From: Brachionus plicatilis
Taxonomy: Eukaryota > Rotifera > Eurotatoria > Ploima > Brachionidae
DNA length: 64,000 nt
Reading direction: 5' to 3'
Assembly (NCBI GenBank): GCA_010279815.1
Contig: QEOQ01000670.1
Span: forward strand, 1,144,660 to 1,208,659
In this document: positions 1 to 12,418 of the stretch, piece by piece
Layout of the letters: the number at the start of each line of letters is the position of its first letter
How positions within the stretch are numbered: position 1 is the first letter of the stretch
Program-made: the position numbers and the translations under genes
The notes under the pieces: model-generated
Seen by the model: the letters and a program-made list of their open reading frames with translations, nothing else
Told to the model about the DNA's origin: nothing
Databases searched by the model: none

Positions 1-1440
1 TTTGTAAATCTGTATCGAGCGTTAGTTCCTTCAAAGAAAAATAAAAAATGAAAATAAAAATAAATAAAAAAAAAATGATTAAAATAAAAGTTACTGAATA
101 AAATAAGAATTAAAAAATATAGTTAAATAATTGAAATTTGAAAAGGAAATAAAAGAAAAGAGAAAAAAAAAATTTTTTGAAACTCAGAAAATAGACACCA
201 AAGTTACAAAAGTTATATCGGTTTAGTTTTGAGAGAAAAAAGAGTCTATGACAAGGTAGCAATTACACAATGGAGTTGGAAAGTTAACAAATCTAGATTC
301 GAAACCTCGTCTATACTCATTTACCAGTCTAAGAAGTAATGGAACAGAATTAGTAAGTCCAGCCCTAACATATCTTTCGCTCAACTCAAAAAGCCGGTTC
401 GAAATTGTATGAAATTTTAATTTGTTTTGGGCCTCGTGGTATAAAATGCTTGAGGGGGTGTCAAACCTTAGTTTAAGAATGGATCGAACTGCTGAGTTTT
501 GAATAGTTTGAAGTTTTTTAATGTTAGTATCAGATAAAGAGTTTAAACAGGGAAAATTATAGTCTAGAATGGAACCAATAAGCGATTTATATAAATTTCC
601 AAGTGTTCTGTGATGTAGACGCCAGTTTTTATTAGATAAAATTTTAATTAAATTTAGCCTAGAGTTGCAACGCTCTTTTAATTCATCAATCAATGGACTA
701 AAGGTTAGCCGTGAGTCAAATCTGATGCCTAAGAATTTGATTTCGTCCTGTCGTTTTAAATTGTCCCCATATATTTTCAAATCAAGATTGAGCTCTTCCC
801 TTGTTGATTTTGTGAATAACATGTAACAAGATTTTTCAATTGAAATCTTCATTTTCCATTTTGTTAACCATGGTTCTAATTCTTTAAGGTAAGTATTGAT
901 CCTAATTTCAATGTTTCTTTTAGATTTATAGATAAAAAAGGTAACTAAGTCATCAGCGAAAAGAAGAGAGTATTCATTATTTGTTTTGTCTTTTCTTGGT
1001 ATATCGTTAATAAAAATACTAAATAAGAGGGGGCTAATTACTGAGCCTTGAGGTACTCCGGCTTTGATTGGGAAATCATTGCTTTTTTGTCCATTCACAT
1101 TTACACAAAATGATCTTGAGTTTAGAAAAGATCTGGTCCAAGAAATTAAGTACTTTGGCAATTGCATTTTGATCATTTTGTACACAAGCCCCTCATGCCA
1201 GACTCTGTCAAATGCTTTTGATATATCAAAAAAAAAACAACACATTTTTTTTTTCCTGTTAAACGATTCAGTTATTTTTTGAATAAGAAAAAAGAGATTG
1301 TCCGCTGTGCGTCTATGTTTTCGGAATCCTGATTGCTCTTGAATGAGTAAAAAATTTCTCCCAATGTAATTGTAAAGCCTTGTATAGATAATGCGTTCAA
1401 GTAATTTGCCAAGACAACTGGTCAAACTAATTGAAATTGA
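1..1440 (-). mobile_element. LINE copy A: non-LTR retrotransposon, reverse transcriptase and 3' UTR
   Basis: A 5'-truncated non-LTR retrotransposon lies on the minus strand. Its open frame (1425 down to 223, about 400 aa) is the reverse transcriptase and C-terminal part of ORF2. Visible motifs are DISKAFDRVWH, the RT4 motif AGVPQGSVISPLLFSIFIND and the catalytic box FADD (the usual YADD). A C-terminal connection region follows (LGIRFDSRLTF, LYKSLIGSILDY, RFDTPSSILYHEAQNKL). The endonuclease half is missing upstream of about 1440. Positions 1-222 are an A-rich 3' UTR matching the 3' ends of copies B and C near 2.2 and 2.7 kb (CTTCA followed by A-rich sequence). The motifs fit the Jockey/CR1 group; the exact clade is not decided. 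Without ORF1 and the endonuclease this copy is not autonomous, but its RT frame is intact, so it is probably the youngest copy here. Confidence 0.9.
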
Positions 1441-2110
1441 AAAAAAAATTCCATAATATGACTTTCTCGTTATCCGTATTTAATTGAGTTTCAAAATTTA
1501 ATTCTGGAAAAATCGTCTAAGCTGTCGTGCTTGATTCATTATTTAACTCTTTAGAGTCATCTTACTTGAAAGTTCAATCTTTAATAAACCTAAAGCCAAG
1601 TCTTTCTAAAAATCGTCTTTGGATTGATTTTTCAAAAAAAAAACATGTTTTAAACGGATGTAACTCAGATGCATCGATACTTGGTGACTTTTTGTGAAAT
1701 CAATTAAATCAAACTAATTTGGATGAGCAACCCCGAGCAATTTATTAATGGCTGAATGTCGCTCGTATGATGATCCACAAGCTTCTTCCTCGTCTTTTAG
1801 TAAAACATCACTCCTTACCGTGACAATAATTTTTCTCGGGTTATCATCTGACATACGAGCGACTTTTTGATTTCTCGTTTATATTCTTTATTTGACAAAT
1901 CATTGTTTTTTGTAGTCTCTAAATAATCATCTTTATGATTCAATGCATTATAAGAAGATCCGACAATACAACCATTTGTTTCACAAGTAGAACTACAACT
2001 TGGGTAAGTACAGCGCCAGCCGAATTTCTTGTAGACAGTAAGGTCTTGTTTTGTATCTTTTTAACGAAAAAAGTGATCTTTCTAAGAAAGTAGTGGTTTA
2101 TTTTTCTGGG
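1441..2110 (-). other. Degenerate sequence between LINE copies, with short ORF remnants
   Basis: This stretch separates LINE copy A from the next fragments. On the minus strand a short open stretch starts near 1853 and runs about 50 codons (MSDDNPRKIIVTVR at its start) before stops. It could be a decayed LINE ORF1 or a fragment of a host gene; I do not recognise it. Nothing else is supported. Confidence 0.3.
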
Positions 2111-2111
2111 A

Positions 2112-2202
2112 AAGTGTAACAAAGCCATGCTCGATATTAAGGTTGTTGAAGCAATCAATTAATTCGTTCATCTAAATAAGTTAAATCTATATTAATTTTT
2201 AT
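2112..2202 (-). mobile_element. LINE endonuclease fragment (copy D)
   Basis: About 85 bp here (from AACAAAGCCATGCTCG to ATCTATATTAATTTTTA) repeats 4537-4622 with about one mismatch. In copy C that stretch encodes the N-terminal end of the endonuclease region. It directly abuts the 3' tail of copy B, so copy B probably inserted into it. Confidence 0.7.
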
Positions 2203-2650
2203 TTATTTTACTTTTTTATTTATTTGTTTTCTGTACTAAAAGCTAAAAAGAATTTAAAAGCTAAAAGCTAAAAGCTTCAGAATAAGTTAAAAAGTAAAAT
2301 AAAAAAAAAATGAAATAAAAATGAAATAAAATAAAAATAAAATTAAAGTTAATAAAATGAGATAAAAAAAAGAATCAAAATAAAGTAAATAAGCTAAAAA
2401 AAATGAAAAATAAAAAATTACTGAGCCTTGAGGAACACCTGCAGTTATTTGATATTCTTCGCTCAGATGGTCATTCACATTTACCTTAAATGTCCTAGAG
2501 TCTAAAAAGATCTAATCCAGATAGTCAAGTAATGAGGTGGATTTATTTTAATCAATTAAAAAAGTAAACCTTCATGCCTAACCCTATCAAAGGCTTTAGA
2601 AATATCAAAAAAAAGGCTGCAAACTCTTTTTTTTCTATTAAATGATTATT
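2195..2650 (-). mobile_element. LINE copy B: internally deleted fragment
   Basis: On the minus strand, 2650-2410 translates to reverse-transcriptase sequence containing ITAGVPQGSVI, the same motif as copy A. This is joined straight to the LINE 3' UTR (2410-2195), so the RT palm, catalytic FADD box and connection domain are deleted. The 3' UTR closely matches 2640-2830 of copy C, including TTTGTTTTCTGTACT and CTTCAGAATAAGTT. It ends in a TTTATT-rich stretch, which on the element strand is an (ATAAATAA)-type tail. The fragment is non-functional. Confidence 0.8.
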
Positions 2651-4622
2651 ATTTTTTATTTATTTATTTGTTTTCTGTACTGAGCTAGAGCTCCTTCAGA
2701 ATAAGTTAAAAAAAATAATAAAAAAAATAAAATAAAAATAAAATAAAATAAAAATAAAATTAAAGTTAATAAAATGAGATAAAAAAAAGAATCGAAATAA
2801 AGTAAATAAGCTAAAAAAATGAAAGTTGAAAAGACATAAATAGGAATAGATTGTTACATGTTGCACATGTTTAAATAGTTCAAGTTTCAGGAAAAAAAGA
2901 AGAAATAGTAAGGTAGCAATTACACAATGGAGTTGGGTATTCAATATATCTTGATTCGAAACCTTCTTTGTATTCCTTCACAATTTTTTGAATTTAAAAG
3001 AAAAGATTATCTGATGTTCGCCGATGTTTCCTAAATCCAGATTATTCCTGGATAAGGTGTGAATTTTTTTCCAAATAATTGTATAATCTTGAATATGCTA
3101 AGCCTTCCAGTAGCTTTCATAAACAACTCGGTATACTAATTGGTATGTAATTTAAAGGATCTTGTAAAGAAGAGTTTTTTTTTTGAATCATAGTAATGTT
3201 CGATGTTTTTCACGTTTTAGGGACTCTACCTTCTCGAAGAGATAAATTAAAAAGTTCTATAATTTCTATTAATGAATTTCGAGACAAGTTTTTTAACATT
3301 AAATTATGAATTTGGTCAGGTCCTGATGCCGCTTCATTTTTCAATCTTTTAAAAGCCATAATTAATTCATTTAAGGAAATAGGATCATTAAAATTACACT
3401 GGTTATTGTTTCTAAAAAAAATCAGAGTTAGAATAAGTATTTCGAAATCTTTCTCAGTATCAATTAAATCAGTATTAAGACTAAATATTGAAGGTAAAAG
3501 TTCTCCGAAGCATTTTCCCTTTTCTTCATTAGTTTTGAATTCCTTTTCATTTAATTCAAGTTAGGAATTAAATTTGATCCTTTTTTTGTTCTAAATTTAT
3601 TAATTTTATTCCAAAAAGGTCTAGTTATCAGTGGGTTTTTTCCTATCTTTTCAATAAAATCAAACCAATTTTGATTCCAGAATTTTTTTAAAGAGGCCTT
3701 TAACTCAAATGTAAGTTGATTAAATTTTTTCTTAAGATTTTGACAAGGGGTTTTCTGAAAGTTTCTTCTTGCTTTCCTACGTTCTTTGATCAAATTAACA
3801 ATGTTCGGTGGAGAATCGTTTTGTAGATTTTCTGAGAAAGATATGGAGTGCTTTTATGTGAAGAAGAAATTATTTTTTCTGTAATTTTATCTTTTAGTTG
3901 ATCTATTGTAAGGGAACTTTCAGTGATATTCTCTATTTGAGATTTTAAAATCTCGCTGAATAATTGCCAGTTTGCTTTCTCATAGTAAAACTTTTTAGCT
4001 TCTGATTTATTTTCTAATTGATAGCCCATAGAGATCGATGCTTCGATTGGGAAATGAACACTAGTCATGTCTTGACTATTTAAGACACAAAAGTCGGTAA
4101 TTTTGTCAATTAAGAGGATGAAACTAAAAAATGATCAAGAATTTCAAAGTAATTCTTGTTAAATATATTGAAAGTAGGACGCTTGTTATTGATTACTGAA
4201 AAGTCTTACTCATTGATTATTCTTTCCAACATTATGCCGTTTTCATATTCCCCTACGCAGCCTATTAGCTTTGTTCTAGCGTTAAGATCACCACCTAAAA
4301 TGTAGTTTCTACATTTTTTATTAACTGTTTTAAAAAAAGTCAAAGTTCAGAAGGACATTGGGTGGATTATAAAGACTAAATATGAACAATTCATTATACT
4401 TTCTCAAGTTCATTTTTATACAAAGGAGTTCGCAATTTAATTCCTTATAAGATAAATCTTGTATAAATTCAATTCCTTCTTTAATTAAAATAGCTTCTCC
4501 TCCTCCATACTTGTTGCGTGGTCTTGTTATGAATTGAAACAAAGCCATGCTCGATATTAAGGTTGTTGAAGCAATCAATTAATTCGTCCATCTAAATAAG
4601 TTAAATCTATATTAATTTTTAT
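2640..4622 (-). mobile_element. LINE copy C: endonuclease plus RT remnants with 3' UTR
   Basis: This is the most extended copy on the minus strand. From its 5' side: an AP-endonuclease region (4578-4200) with GGGEAILIKEGIEF, FSLYNPPN and the GGDLNAR motif; the endonuclease-RT linker (4068-3551), open in two pieces; the start of the RT domain (about 3400-2985); then a jump to the C-terminal end of ORF2 (2960-2880, matching copy A at 254-320); then the A-rich 3' UTR with a TATTTATTTATT tail (2830-2640). The RT core with the catalytic aspartates is deleted and the frame is broken by stops and frameshifts, so it is a dead element. It abuts copy B at about 2645. Confidence 0.85.
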
Positions 4623-4639
4623 GTCAGTTCTTGCTATTT

Positions 4640-5430
4640 TATTCTTGCTCATTTGGTTGAACACTTTAAATAGCAAAAAAAAATTTGCACGTTTAAAATA
4701 GCAAGATTAAATTATAATAAAATTTTCTTGCTTTTTTACACGTGCTAATTTTTTTTTGCTATTTTCATTAATGAAACAAAACCAAGTTGCTATTTTTGAT
4801 TTACTTTAATCCAATGCTAAATGAATCTAATGCCAAAAATTTAATGTCAATTACTTTAACGTCAAATCGTTAAATAAGAAAAAAGTGTCAAAAATAAAAT
4901 AAGGAATCTATTGTTCTTTCACAAATAATGAAACTAATGCCAATTCTTTATTTAGGAAATTAATGTCTTCTCTCTAAATAAAGAAATTATTGCCGAATAA
5001 AAATTAAAGAAACTAGTGCTAATGAAAGTAATGAAAAAATTTTTTTCATTCTACTCAAGGTCATTTTACTCAAGTCAACTCAAGATCCAAAAAAAGAGGT
5101 AACATGAGATATAACAAAATCAATAAAAAAATGTTACAACAATAGTTTATAATTAATTTTATCTAATTTTTTGTCATTATTTTCATTGGCATTATATTAC
5201 TTTATCATTAGATTTTTTTGACATTATTTTCTTATTTTGAAAATTAGCAATAAAACTATTTAGCATTATTTTCTTAAAATGTTTTTTGACAATAAAATAT
5301 TTTGGCATTATTTTTTTTGACATTAGAATCATTTGGCATTAATTTACAGATTACCCTATTTTTTGCTAATTTGATTATGCTAATTTAAATGTGTTATTTT
5401 AATCATTGCTATTTTAAGATACTCCCGATT
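4640..5430. repeat. Fold-back repeat with short sub-repeat arms
   Basis: The left arm (4660-5000) repeats words such as ATAGCAA, AATGCCAA and AATGTCAA. The right arm (5160-5410) repeats their reverse complements TTGGCATT, TTGACATT and TTGCTATTTTA. The centre near 5060 has ACTCAAGGTCATTTTACTCAA. The layout is an imperfect inverted repeat whose arms are made of degenerate short tandem units, like a fold-back element. No ORF is seen. Confidence 0.5.
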
Positions 5431-5804
5431 TTATGTAAAGTTTTTTCTTTTTGCTAAATCTTCTAAATTGCTTCTAGTTTTCTTTGCGTAAAAATATAAA
5501 CATATGGTAGAGTCGTAATAAAAGCATGGATTGTATGCATTTGCATGAATTGTTTTGATGAGTATCCATTCATAAACCAGACAAATTTTTTAACGAATCG
5601 TCGTCAAAAAATATCATTATTAGATTTGATTTTGAATTGTTGTCGCATCTTAAGAATTTATTTTCACATTGTGTTTGTTTAAAATTCTCGGTTACCTCAA
5701 GTTTGAATTAAATCAAACATTATTGGTCTAATTTTTAGGGTTTCAGAGATTAATTGAATGTATAAATTAAATAAAATAATTGACTAATTCCTTATTTTCG
5801 AAAT

Positions 5805-6645
5805 GAGAAAAATTTATAGGAGTTTTAATTTGATTCGGGGATGAAAATAAAATTGAGAGTCAAAAGGAAATCAAGTTCTTAGTTGTAAAATTTGATTCAA
5901 AATTAATCTTTACCTCAATGGTTGACGGAATAAAACAGCGTTGTAGTTCAACAAAAATTGGGCTGTTAGCTATTACACACACCGGGAAACCTATATAAAT
6001 CTTTAATCGGATCTATAACTGATTACTCTTTTCCGTGTCTGAATTCATTTTCAGAGACGAACATTTAAGAAAATTCAAGTCTTACAAAACTCAGCGTTTG
6101 TTTTATACCTAATCTAAAATACGATACACCTTCCTATATTGTGCGTCATGAGTCCCTTAATAAACTGTCTTGAATTGACTTTTTGAAATGAGCGAAAGAT
6201 ATGTAGCGGAAGGACTGGTTCATTCTGATCCATAGGTTGTCAAGCTGTTAATGAATATTAAACGGGTTTTGAATCAAGATATTCGAATACCAGACCCCAT
6301 TGTGTTATTACTATCTTCCTGAACTGTTCAATACTTAAACATTTTGCACCTGTCAATACTTAATAATAATATAATAATAATAATAAGCTAAAACAGGAGA
6401 CCTGTGGAACGAGACTAGATATAGTTTCGCTTTGGCAGTTATCTTTCTGCGAAAAAAAAAAGAAAAAAAAAAAGCACTCTTCAATAAATATGCAGACCAG
6501 TCACTTGAAATTTTTATTGTCTTTTACATTACATTTTAACTTATTTTACTTTTATCTTATTTTTTCTTGACTTTTTATTATCTTTTTTAAATCAGAAGGA
6601 GCTTTAGGTCGGCACAGATAAAACAAATAAATAAATAAATAAAAA
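5805..6645 (+). mobile_element. LINE 3' fragment with (ATAA)n tail, plus strand
   Basis: A second, opposite-strand LINE remnant. Translating 5830-6330 across frameshifts and stops gives segments that align with the C-terminal half of copy A: KFDSKLIFTSMVDGIKQRC against RFDSRLTFSPLIDELKERC, then NLYKSLIGSITDYSFPCLNS, then KYDTPSYIVRHESLNKL, then YQTPLCYYYLPELF. It is followed by a 3' UTR that ends GAAGGAGCTTTAGGTCGGC and an ATAAATAAATAAATAA tail at about 6625-6645. It is 5'-truncated, as is typical of target-primed reverse transcription. No function is expected. Confidence 0.85.
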
Positions 6646-7041
6646 TTTCCAAATTTAGTAAATGGTTACAAATTAAACGGGGATAAATTATTTCTGAAAT
6701 TCTTTATACACAACCATTTGAACAACTCACATATTGAAATGCAGTTATCATATTTATTCATTTGTGCACAACAAAAGCAAAAGATAATTTTTTCTTAAGT
6801 AAATTAAAATGATGAAAAAAAATATGGCGCATTTTCTGTTCTTTTCAAAAGACAATTTTTCTAACAAGTCAAATTATTTAAACTAGAAAATTCAATAAAC
6901 TTGAACTTATAAACAGCAAATCTAAATTGCATATAAAACGCATACTTGTTTTTTTGCGATGCTAATCATTAATAGTGGAAGCCAAAATCACATTAGTATA
7001 AAATAAATTTGAAAAAAAATTTACTTTCGTGTTTCTTTAGT

Positions 7042-7659
7042 ATGACCAACAAAAAGAATAAAAATCCTGAGAATGGTTCAGATGGCGGAGAGCTTGAGGA
7101 AGAGGAGTACGTTGTTGAAAAAATAGTCGACAAGCGCATACGATCAGGTCGAACTGAATATTTTCTCAAATGGAAGGGCTATGGAGATAGTGAAAACACA
7201 TGGGAGCCTGAGGAAAACCTTGACTGTCCGGATCTAATTGCCGAATTCGAAAATCGTTTGAAAAGTCAAGGCGGTGCACAAAAAAAACGCAAAACTGACT
7301 CTGACATAGCTCTAAATAAAAAGAAAAAATCCGAAGTCAGCCAACCACTCTCAAATACAACTAATACTCATGAAAATTCTGCAGATGCTAGTTCGGATGA
7401 TAATCCGGCCCGAGGATTCGATCGAGGTTTGATACCCGAGAAAATAATTGGAGCGACTGATTCCTCGGGCGAACTCATGTTTCTTATGAAGTGGAAAAAT
7501 TCCGACGAAGCGGATCTGGTCTTAGCCAAGACTGCGAACATCAGATGTCCTCAAATTGTAATTCAATTTTATGAAGAGCGTCTCACTTGGCACACAGGCG
7601 AAGACAGGGACGAATCAACCAAAAGTCAACTCGAAACATCATCTGCAGGTGATAAATAA
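7042..7659 (+). CDS. Heterochromatin protein 1 (chromobox) homologue
   Basis: HP1-family chromatin reader of 205 aa, in a single coding exon. The N-terminal chromodomain (about residues 22-76) keeps the three aromatic-cage residues that bind methylated H3K9: Tyr23 in EEYVVEK, and Trp and Tyr in [19 protein letters not shown] follows. A basic, serine-rich hinge (KKRK, KKKKSE) links it to a chromoshadow domain (about 120-185: [39 protein letters not shown]), the dimerisation module that recruits PxVxL proteins. I chose ATG 7042 because it directly follows a pyrimidine-rich acceptor (TTTCTTTAG at 7032-7040), which implies a 5'-UTR intron; the frame opens further upstream only from a TTG. It acts in the nucleus in heterochromatin and silencing. 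The paralogue class (CBX1/3/5) cannot be assigned. Confidence 0.95.
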   Translation: MTNKKNKNPENGSDGGELEEEEYVVEKIVDKRIRSGRTEYFLKWKGYGDSENTWEPEENLDCPDLIAEFENRLKSQGGAQKKRKTDSDIALNKKKKSEVSQPLSNTTNTHENSADASSDDNPARGFDRGLIPEKIIGATDSSGELMFLMKWKNSDEADLVLAKTANIRCPQIVIQFYEERLTWHTGEDRDESTKSQLETSSAGDK

Positions 7660-8898
7660 TTACATGAAGTGTATTTTTTTCGAGATTATCATAAAAAAAA
7701 TGAATTCTAAAACTTACTTTGTTATTTGTTTATTTTATTGAATTTAAGACATTAAAACTGAAATAAAAAATTCGAATTACCATTATAATTGTATAAATTG
7801 ATAAAAAATCTGCTTCACTTGGTATTTTTTTTTATTTTTTTTGTAAATAAATGCAATTATACTTAAATAAATAAAGGATTAAACTTCATTAATAAAATTT
7901 GATTTTAATCACATTAAATTTTTTATAATGTTTTAATATTTTATTTAGTATTTAAGGATATAATTAAATGAAATTTTATTTCAATAGAAGTTGTTTCTTT
8001 TGAAAAAAATTCAGCTCAATTAAACAAGCTACAAGCCAAAATCTTTGAATAAAAATCTTATTTTAACTATTATTGTTATTGCATTTAGAAAGTGAATTGT
8101 TTTGGTTTTCAAAATTAATCTAAGACACAACCTAAGACTTAAATTAAATTTTTATTTTTCAAACTAAGTCATCAAATATTTAGTTTATTTTTCAAATCAA
8201 TACTTAAAATTCAAAATTGGGTCCACTTAGGAATTAGAATTTTTAAACTGTTGATGAGTTTTTTTTTAAACTGAATTACAAAATTTATCCCTATTCTAGT
8301 TTTATCTTTTAATATTTTTTTCAAATTTACTTCTTAGAATTTTATTGTTCATGTAGTGAATAAAGATGATTTGAAAAATTTTAAATTAATTGCGATCCCT
8401 TAAAGTTTTTTTTTTTCAATTGAATTTGAAATGAAAAAAAATTTCTCTTCATTCAAAATAATTACTTTGTAAAAAGTCAATTTAAAATATTTTATTTTAT
8501 ATTAATATTCTTTTATCATTAATTGAACAGGCAAAATTATTTTTGTAAAGAAAAATCTTTGAAATTTAGAAAAAAAAAAATTTAACTGAACTTCCAATTT
8601 GCAGCCTAGAATAAGATATAAACGAATGGTGGAATCTAAATTAATCAAAACCTAATTAAAAATTGATTGTTAAAAGTACTATAAAAATATCATTATAATA
8701 TAAAAAAATTGAATTCTTTAAAATTAAATTTCTTATTTCCAAATTATTAAATAAAATATTTTTATCATTTTAAAATTGAAAAAATAATCTTGATGTATTT
8801 TTATTGAAGATTTATCAGGTTGCTAGGCAACCAATTAATTTTATTAAAATTAAATCCCAAATAATATATTTTGTTTTTTTTTTTTAATTGTGAACAAA
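7660..8898. other. Intergenic, AT-rich
   Basis: 3' flank of the HP1 gene and 5' flank of the LRR gene. The 3' flank has AATAAA-type signals (for example near 7760 and 7865). No ORF, RNA gene or repeat is recognised. Confidence 0.6.
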
Positions 8899-11005
8899 AT
8901 GTCAGAATTTACCAATTTGAGATTGAAGAAGAATGCGAAAATAGCCGAGACTCTATCTAACTTTAGCAAAAAAGATTTATACTCATGGAAAAATGTGGGC
9001 AGCTTAACTCGTTCAAGTGCAAGACCGATCCAATCATCTTCAAATAATAATCTTAATCAATTGACATCGCCTTCTTTTCCCACTGCACCACCATCTAAAC
9101 TTAAATCATTAGATTCTAATTTTGTAATAAAAAGAACAAATAGCCTCAAAGATCTACAACAAAGCAATCTTGGAGCCAAAATAATTCCAAGAGCTAATAC
9201 GGCTAAAACAAGACTCAAAAGATTAGATCTGAACCGAGATCAAGATGACAATTCGAATAAAAGAACAGAATTTTTAACAAGTTTTAATTCGTCTCAAATA
9301 GCAGAGAAAGATTTGGAAATAATTTCAGACAGACCTTATCTAAATTCGGCACGAGGTAATTATATCAAAAAATTTGATCGAAATTCGAACACCGAGTCAG
9401 TACTCAAGGATTTGATGAAACAAGATTGTTTGTACATGACTGAAATAGATTTGAGTCAATTAAACATTGAATCAATAGTTAATGTGGAAAAGTTTAAATT
9501 TCTAAAAATTCTTGATTTGTCATGTAATAAAATAAAAAAAATAGAAAATTTAAACTTTAAGAGTTTAAACGAGCTGAGATTATATGCAAATCAAATAGAA
9601 ATAATAGAAAATTTGGAGCAATTAATAGAATTACAAAGTCTTGAGTTGCAGTCAAATAGAATAAAAAAAATTGGAAATAGTCTAAGTAAATTAAAAAAAT
9701 TGGAATTTTTAAGACTTGACCAAAATAATTTAAATGCTATCAAATCTTCCGAATTGACTTTTTGTTCTAATTTAATATATTTAAATGTTAGCTGTAATAA
9801 TTTAGAATCAATCGGGGTATTTTTTGACTATTATTTAATTTAATTAATTTTTTTGATCAACTTTTTATTTAAGTTTATCAATTGTCTTCCAAATCTAGAA
9901 GAATTTTATGCTACAAATTTAAAGCTTCAAAATCTAAATGATCTAGATTCGAGTCGAATTAAACATGTAATAATAAAATTTTAAAATTAAAATTAATTTA
10001 AAATTTTTATTAAAGCTAATTGAACTTGATTTGTCAAATAACAGCTTAAGTGATCAAACTTTGTCATGTTTAAAAGATATCAAAACCTTGTTGGTATGCA
10101 TTTCAATAGATCACTTATTGTTCAATTTAAAAAAAAAATTAAAATAAAGACTCTAAAAGTGGCCAACAATGGTTTAAAATCAATTAAATGTATATCGATA
10201 ATAGGATCTTTGAAAAATTTGGATATTGCTTCCAATTTAATAGACAATCTTGCCGACATTTCACAACTAGACAGACTTGAGGTTCTTAATGTGTCATCAA
10301 ACCAAATCCAAAACTCAGATCAAATTGTAAATTATTATTTTTCTATTTTTCTTATTTTTTTTAAAAGAAAATTTTTAGATTTTACTAGATGAATTAAAAG
10401 AATTGGTTGAACTGAATCTCAAAAATAATCCGGTCTTGGACGAAAATTGTTCAAGAGAAGTCATTTTAGACTATTTGCCTAGGTTGACTATGTTGAACGA
10501 TATTCCGACTGATAGTTTGTCGACAAATAGTGATATTAAGTCTGATAAAAATAAACTAGGTTAAATAAATGATTTAAAGTTGTTATTTTTTTAATTAATT
10601 TTTATTGTTTTTTATTTCTCAAGATTTGAAATTTATCGAGTTAGATTTGGTCAAATTTAATCAACAAATGGATTTGCTAAGTGAAGCATTCATGAAACAA
10701 TACAATGAATCAAAGCAATATTTGGATACCATCGACACAAAAAAGTCAAATCAAACACAAAGTTCAATATCTCGATTTTCGTCCGCTACCGCAAAACAAT
10801 TGCCCAAGTATATTTAAATATATTTTAATCAAATATGTAACTTTAACTAATTGAGTTTATTTTTAATTAGAAAAAAGCTAATGGACGCTCTTTATTATTC
10901 CAAACAGCTTGGAAACAACCCAGAGTAATACAACAAAAATTGTATTTAAATGATCTCAATTTTAAAATTTATTTTCACTTTAGGCCCGAATGCAAAACGT
11001 TTTAG
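8899..11005 (+). CDS. Leucine-rich repeat protein (SDS22-type), 8 exons
   Basis: Spliced model: 8899-9816, 9874-9966, 10016-10093, 10150-10326, 10379-10559, 10624-10807, 10871-10924, 10984-11005. All junctions are GT-AG and the frame is kept throughout, giving 568 aa. The first 170 residues are polar and S/N/K-rich. Residues from about 175 to 430 hold roughly ten tandem 22-residue SDS22-like repeats of the form LxxLxLSxNxIxxIxNL (LKILDLSCNKIKKIENL, LNELRLYANQIEIIENL, LIELDLSNNSLSD, LKNLDIASNLIDNL). A C-terminal LRR-cap-like stretch (LVELNLKNNPV, YLPRLTMLNDIP) follows, then a helical tail. Such proteins are scaffolds, often ciliary or centriolar (LRRC49, DRC3, LRRC23 types). A link to LRRC49 is possible but not shown. 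Start: first ATG after a T-rich tract. Confidence 0.85.
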
Positions 11006-12418
11006 ATTAGATTTTTAAAATTAAAAATTTAAAAATTTTTTAAATTAAAAATAAAATTTTAAAAATCTATTTTTATTTCTTTAGAAATCGGACAATCGGC
11101 ATTTCCTCAAGTGTTTGAAAAAACCTTAAGTAAGATCCTATTTCAATTTATTTTAAAATTCAACATTCTGACACAAATTACACTCGGCACAAGTCCTTAA
11201 CCCAGAAAAAAACTCGGTTTGTGAGTTTCATAAATATCTTACGAAAAAAAAAATCTCGAAATTTCAGAAAAAAAAAATTCTTTATATTTTAGAATCAAAT
11301 GGTTAAGGTAAAATATTTAGACCAAATTTATTTTCTAATTAGCCACTATTGAGTATTCGCAGTTGTAATTCATTCGTTTTGTTATTAGCTAAAGAATTAA
11401 TTTCTTATTTACTTTAGATCTACTTGAAAGTCTTGTGAACGAAAAACAATTTAAAATATTTGGAAGCTATAGCAAATTCATTGAACCATTTATTTTTATT
11501 TTCCTATTTTCTCCTTGAAATAAATGAAATTAGCGAAGCTTTTTAAAAATGAATTCAATATGATTATTTAAGCTTTAAATCCGAAGCCGTACCAAACAAT
11601 TGTACCAAGCTAGCAGTATGACCACCATTTGAATTGAAAAGTCAAACATTTAATAGACAAAAACAACAACAACAAAATTGCTCAATAGTTTCATTTATTT
11701 ATAGGACACACAGATCATCGTTCATAAGAAGCTTCAAGTGGCTGTCTGATCTAATTCTAGTTCTATTGTCATTGGAAACACGAGCTTAACATTAGATAAA
11801 ATAACAAAAGTCATAATTNNNNNNNNNNNNNNNNNNNNNNNNNNNNNNNNNNNNNNNNNNNNNNNNNNNNNNNNNNNNNNNNAAAAAAAAAAAAAAGCTT
11901 TGATTTAAAATTTTGATTGTAAAAATTGACTAAAACAACTAGCGGTTAAGTGGGCAGCTTTCTAATAGTTTCATAATAGTCACGAATTGTTTAAGATTGT
12001 AATAATCTCAATAGTTTATTTTAATAGCCAGAGAATTTAGGTTGTGTGAAGGGTTTAATCGAAACTCAAGTTTATTATTGTTTTTTATTGAATATAGTAA
12101 ACCAAATAGAAAGAAAGCTTTTAGTAAGCAAAAGGTTTTTTCCGCGATTTTTTTTTGCCAATTTTATTGAGGGTGACAACTTTTGCTTTTACTCTCACCG
12201 AAAAGGTTTCCTTATACAATTTGTCACGCGCGTATCAAATTTACAGTTTAAATATTTAAGTGAATTGGAAAATTTGTTTGAACAAAAAAGCCATAATATT
12301 ATCCAGCAAAACATTGAAACCGTTCAAGTTCGCCTTTTAACTAATAAATATCGGAAATTTTTGTCACCAACACTCATTTTCCGTTTGCCAAAAAAACATA
12401 TTTTTCCACTTATTTCAA
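11006..12418. other. Intergenic with assembly gap
   Basis: Mostly AT-rich sequence flanking a run of N. A 127-codon open stretch at 12046-12429 starts at a GTG, has no recognisable domain and overlaps the next gene's 5' end, so it is probably 5' flank or UTR. Nothing else is supported. Confidence 0.6.
11819..11882. other. Assembly gap (64 N)
   Basis: A run of 64 undetermined bases, followed directly by a poly-A run and HindIII-like sequence. Sequence and distances across this point are uncertain. Confidence 0.99.

Noticed and set aside
2696..2944. 82-codon phenylalanine-rich minus-strand ORF
   Set aside because: Translation of the A-rich LINE 3' UTR; low complexity only.
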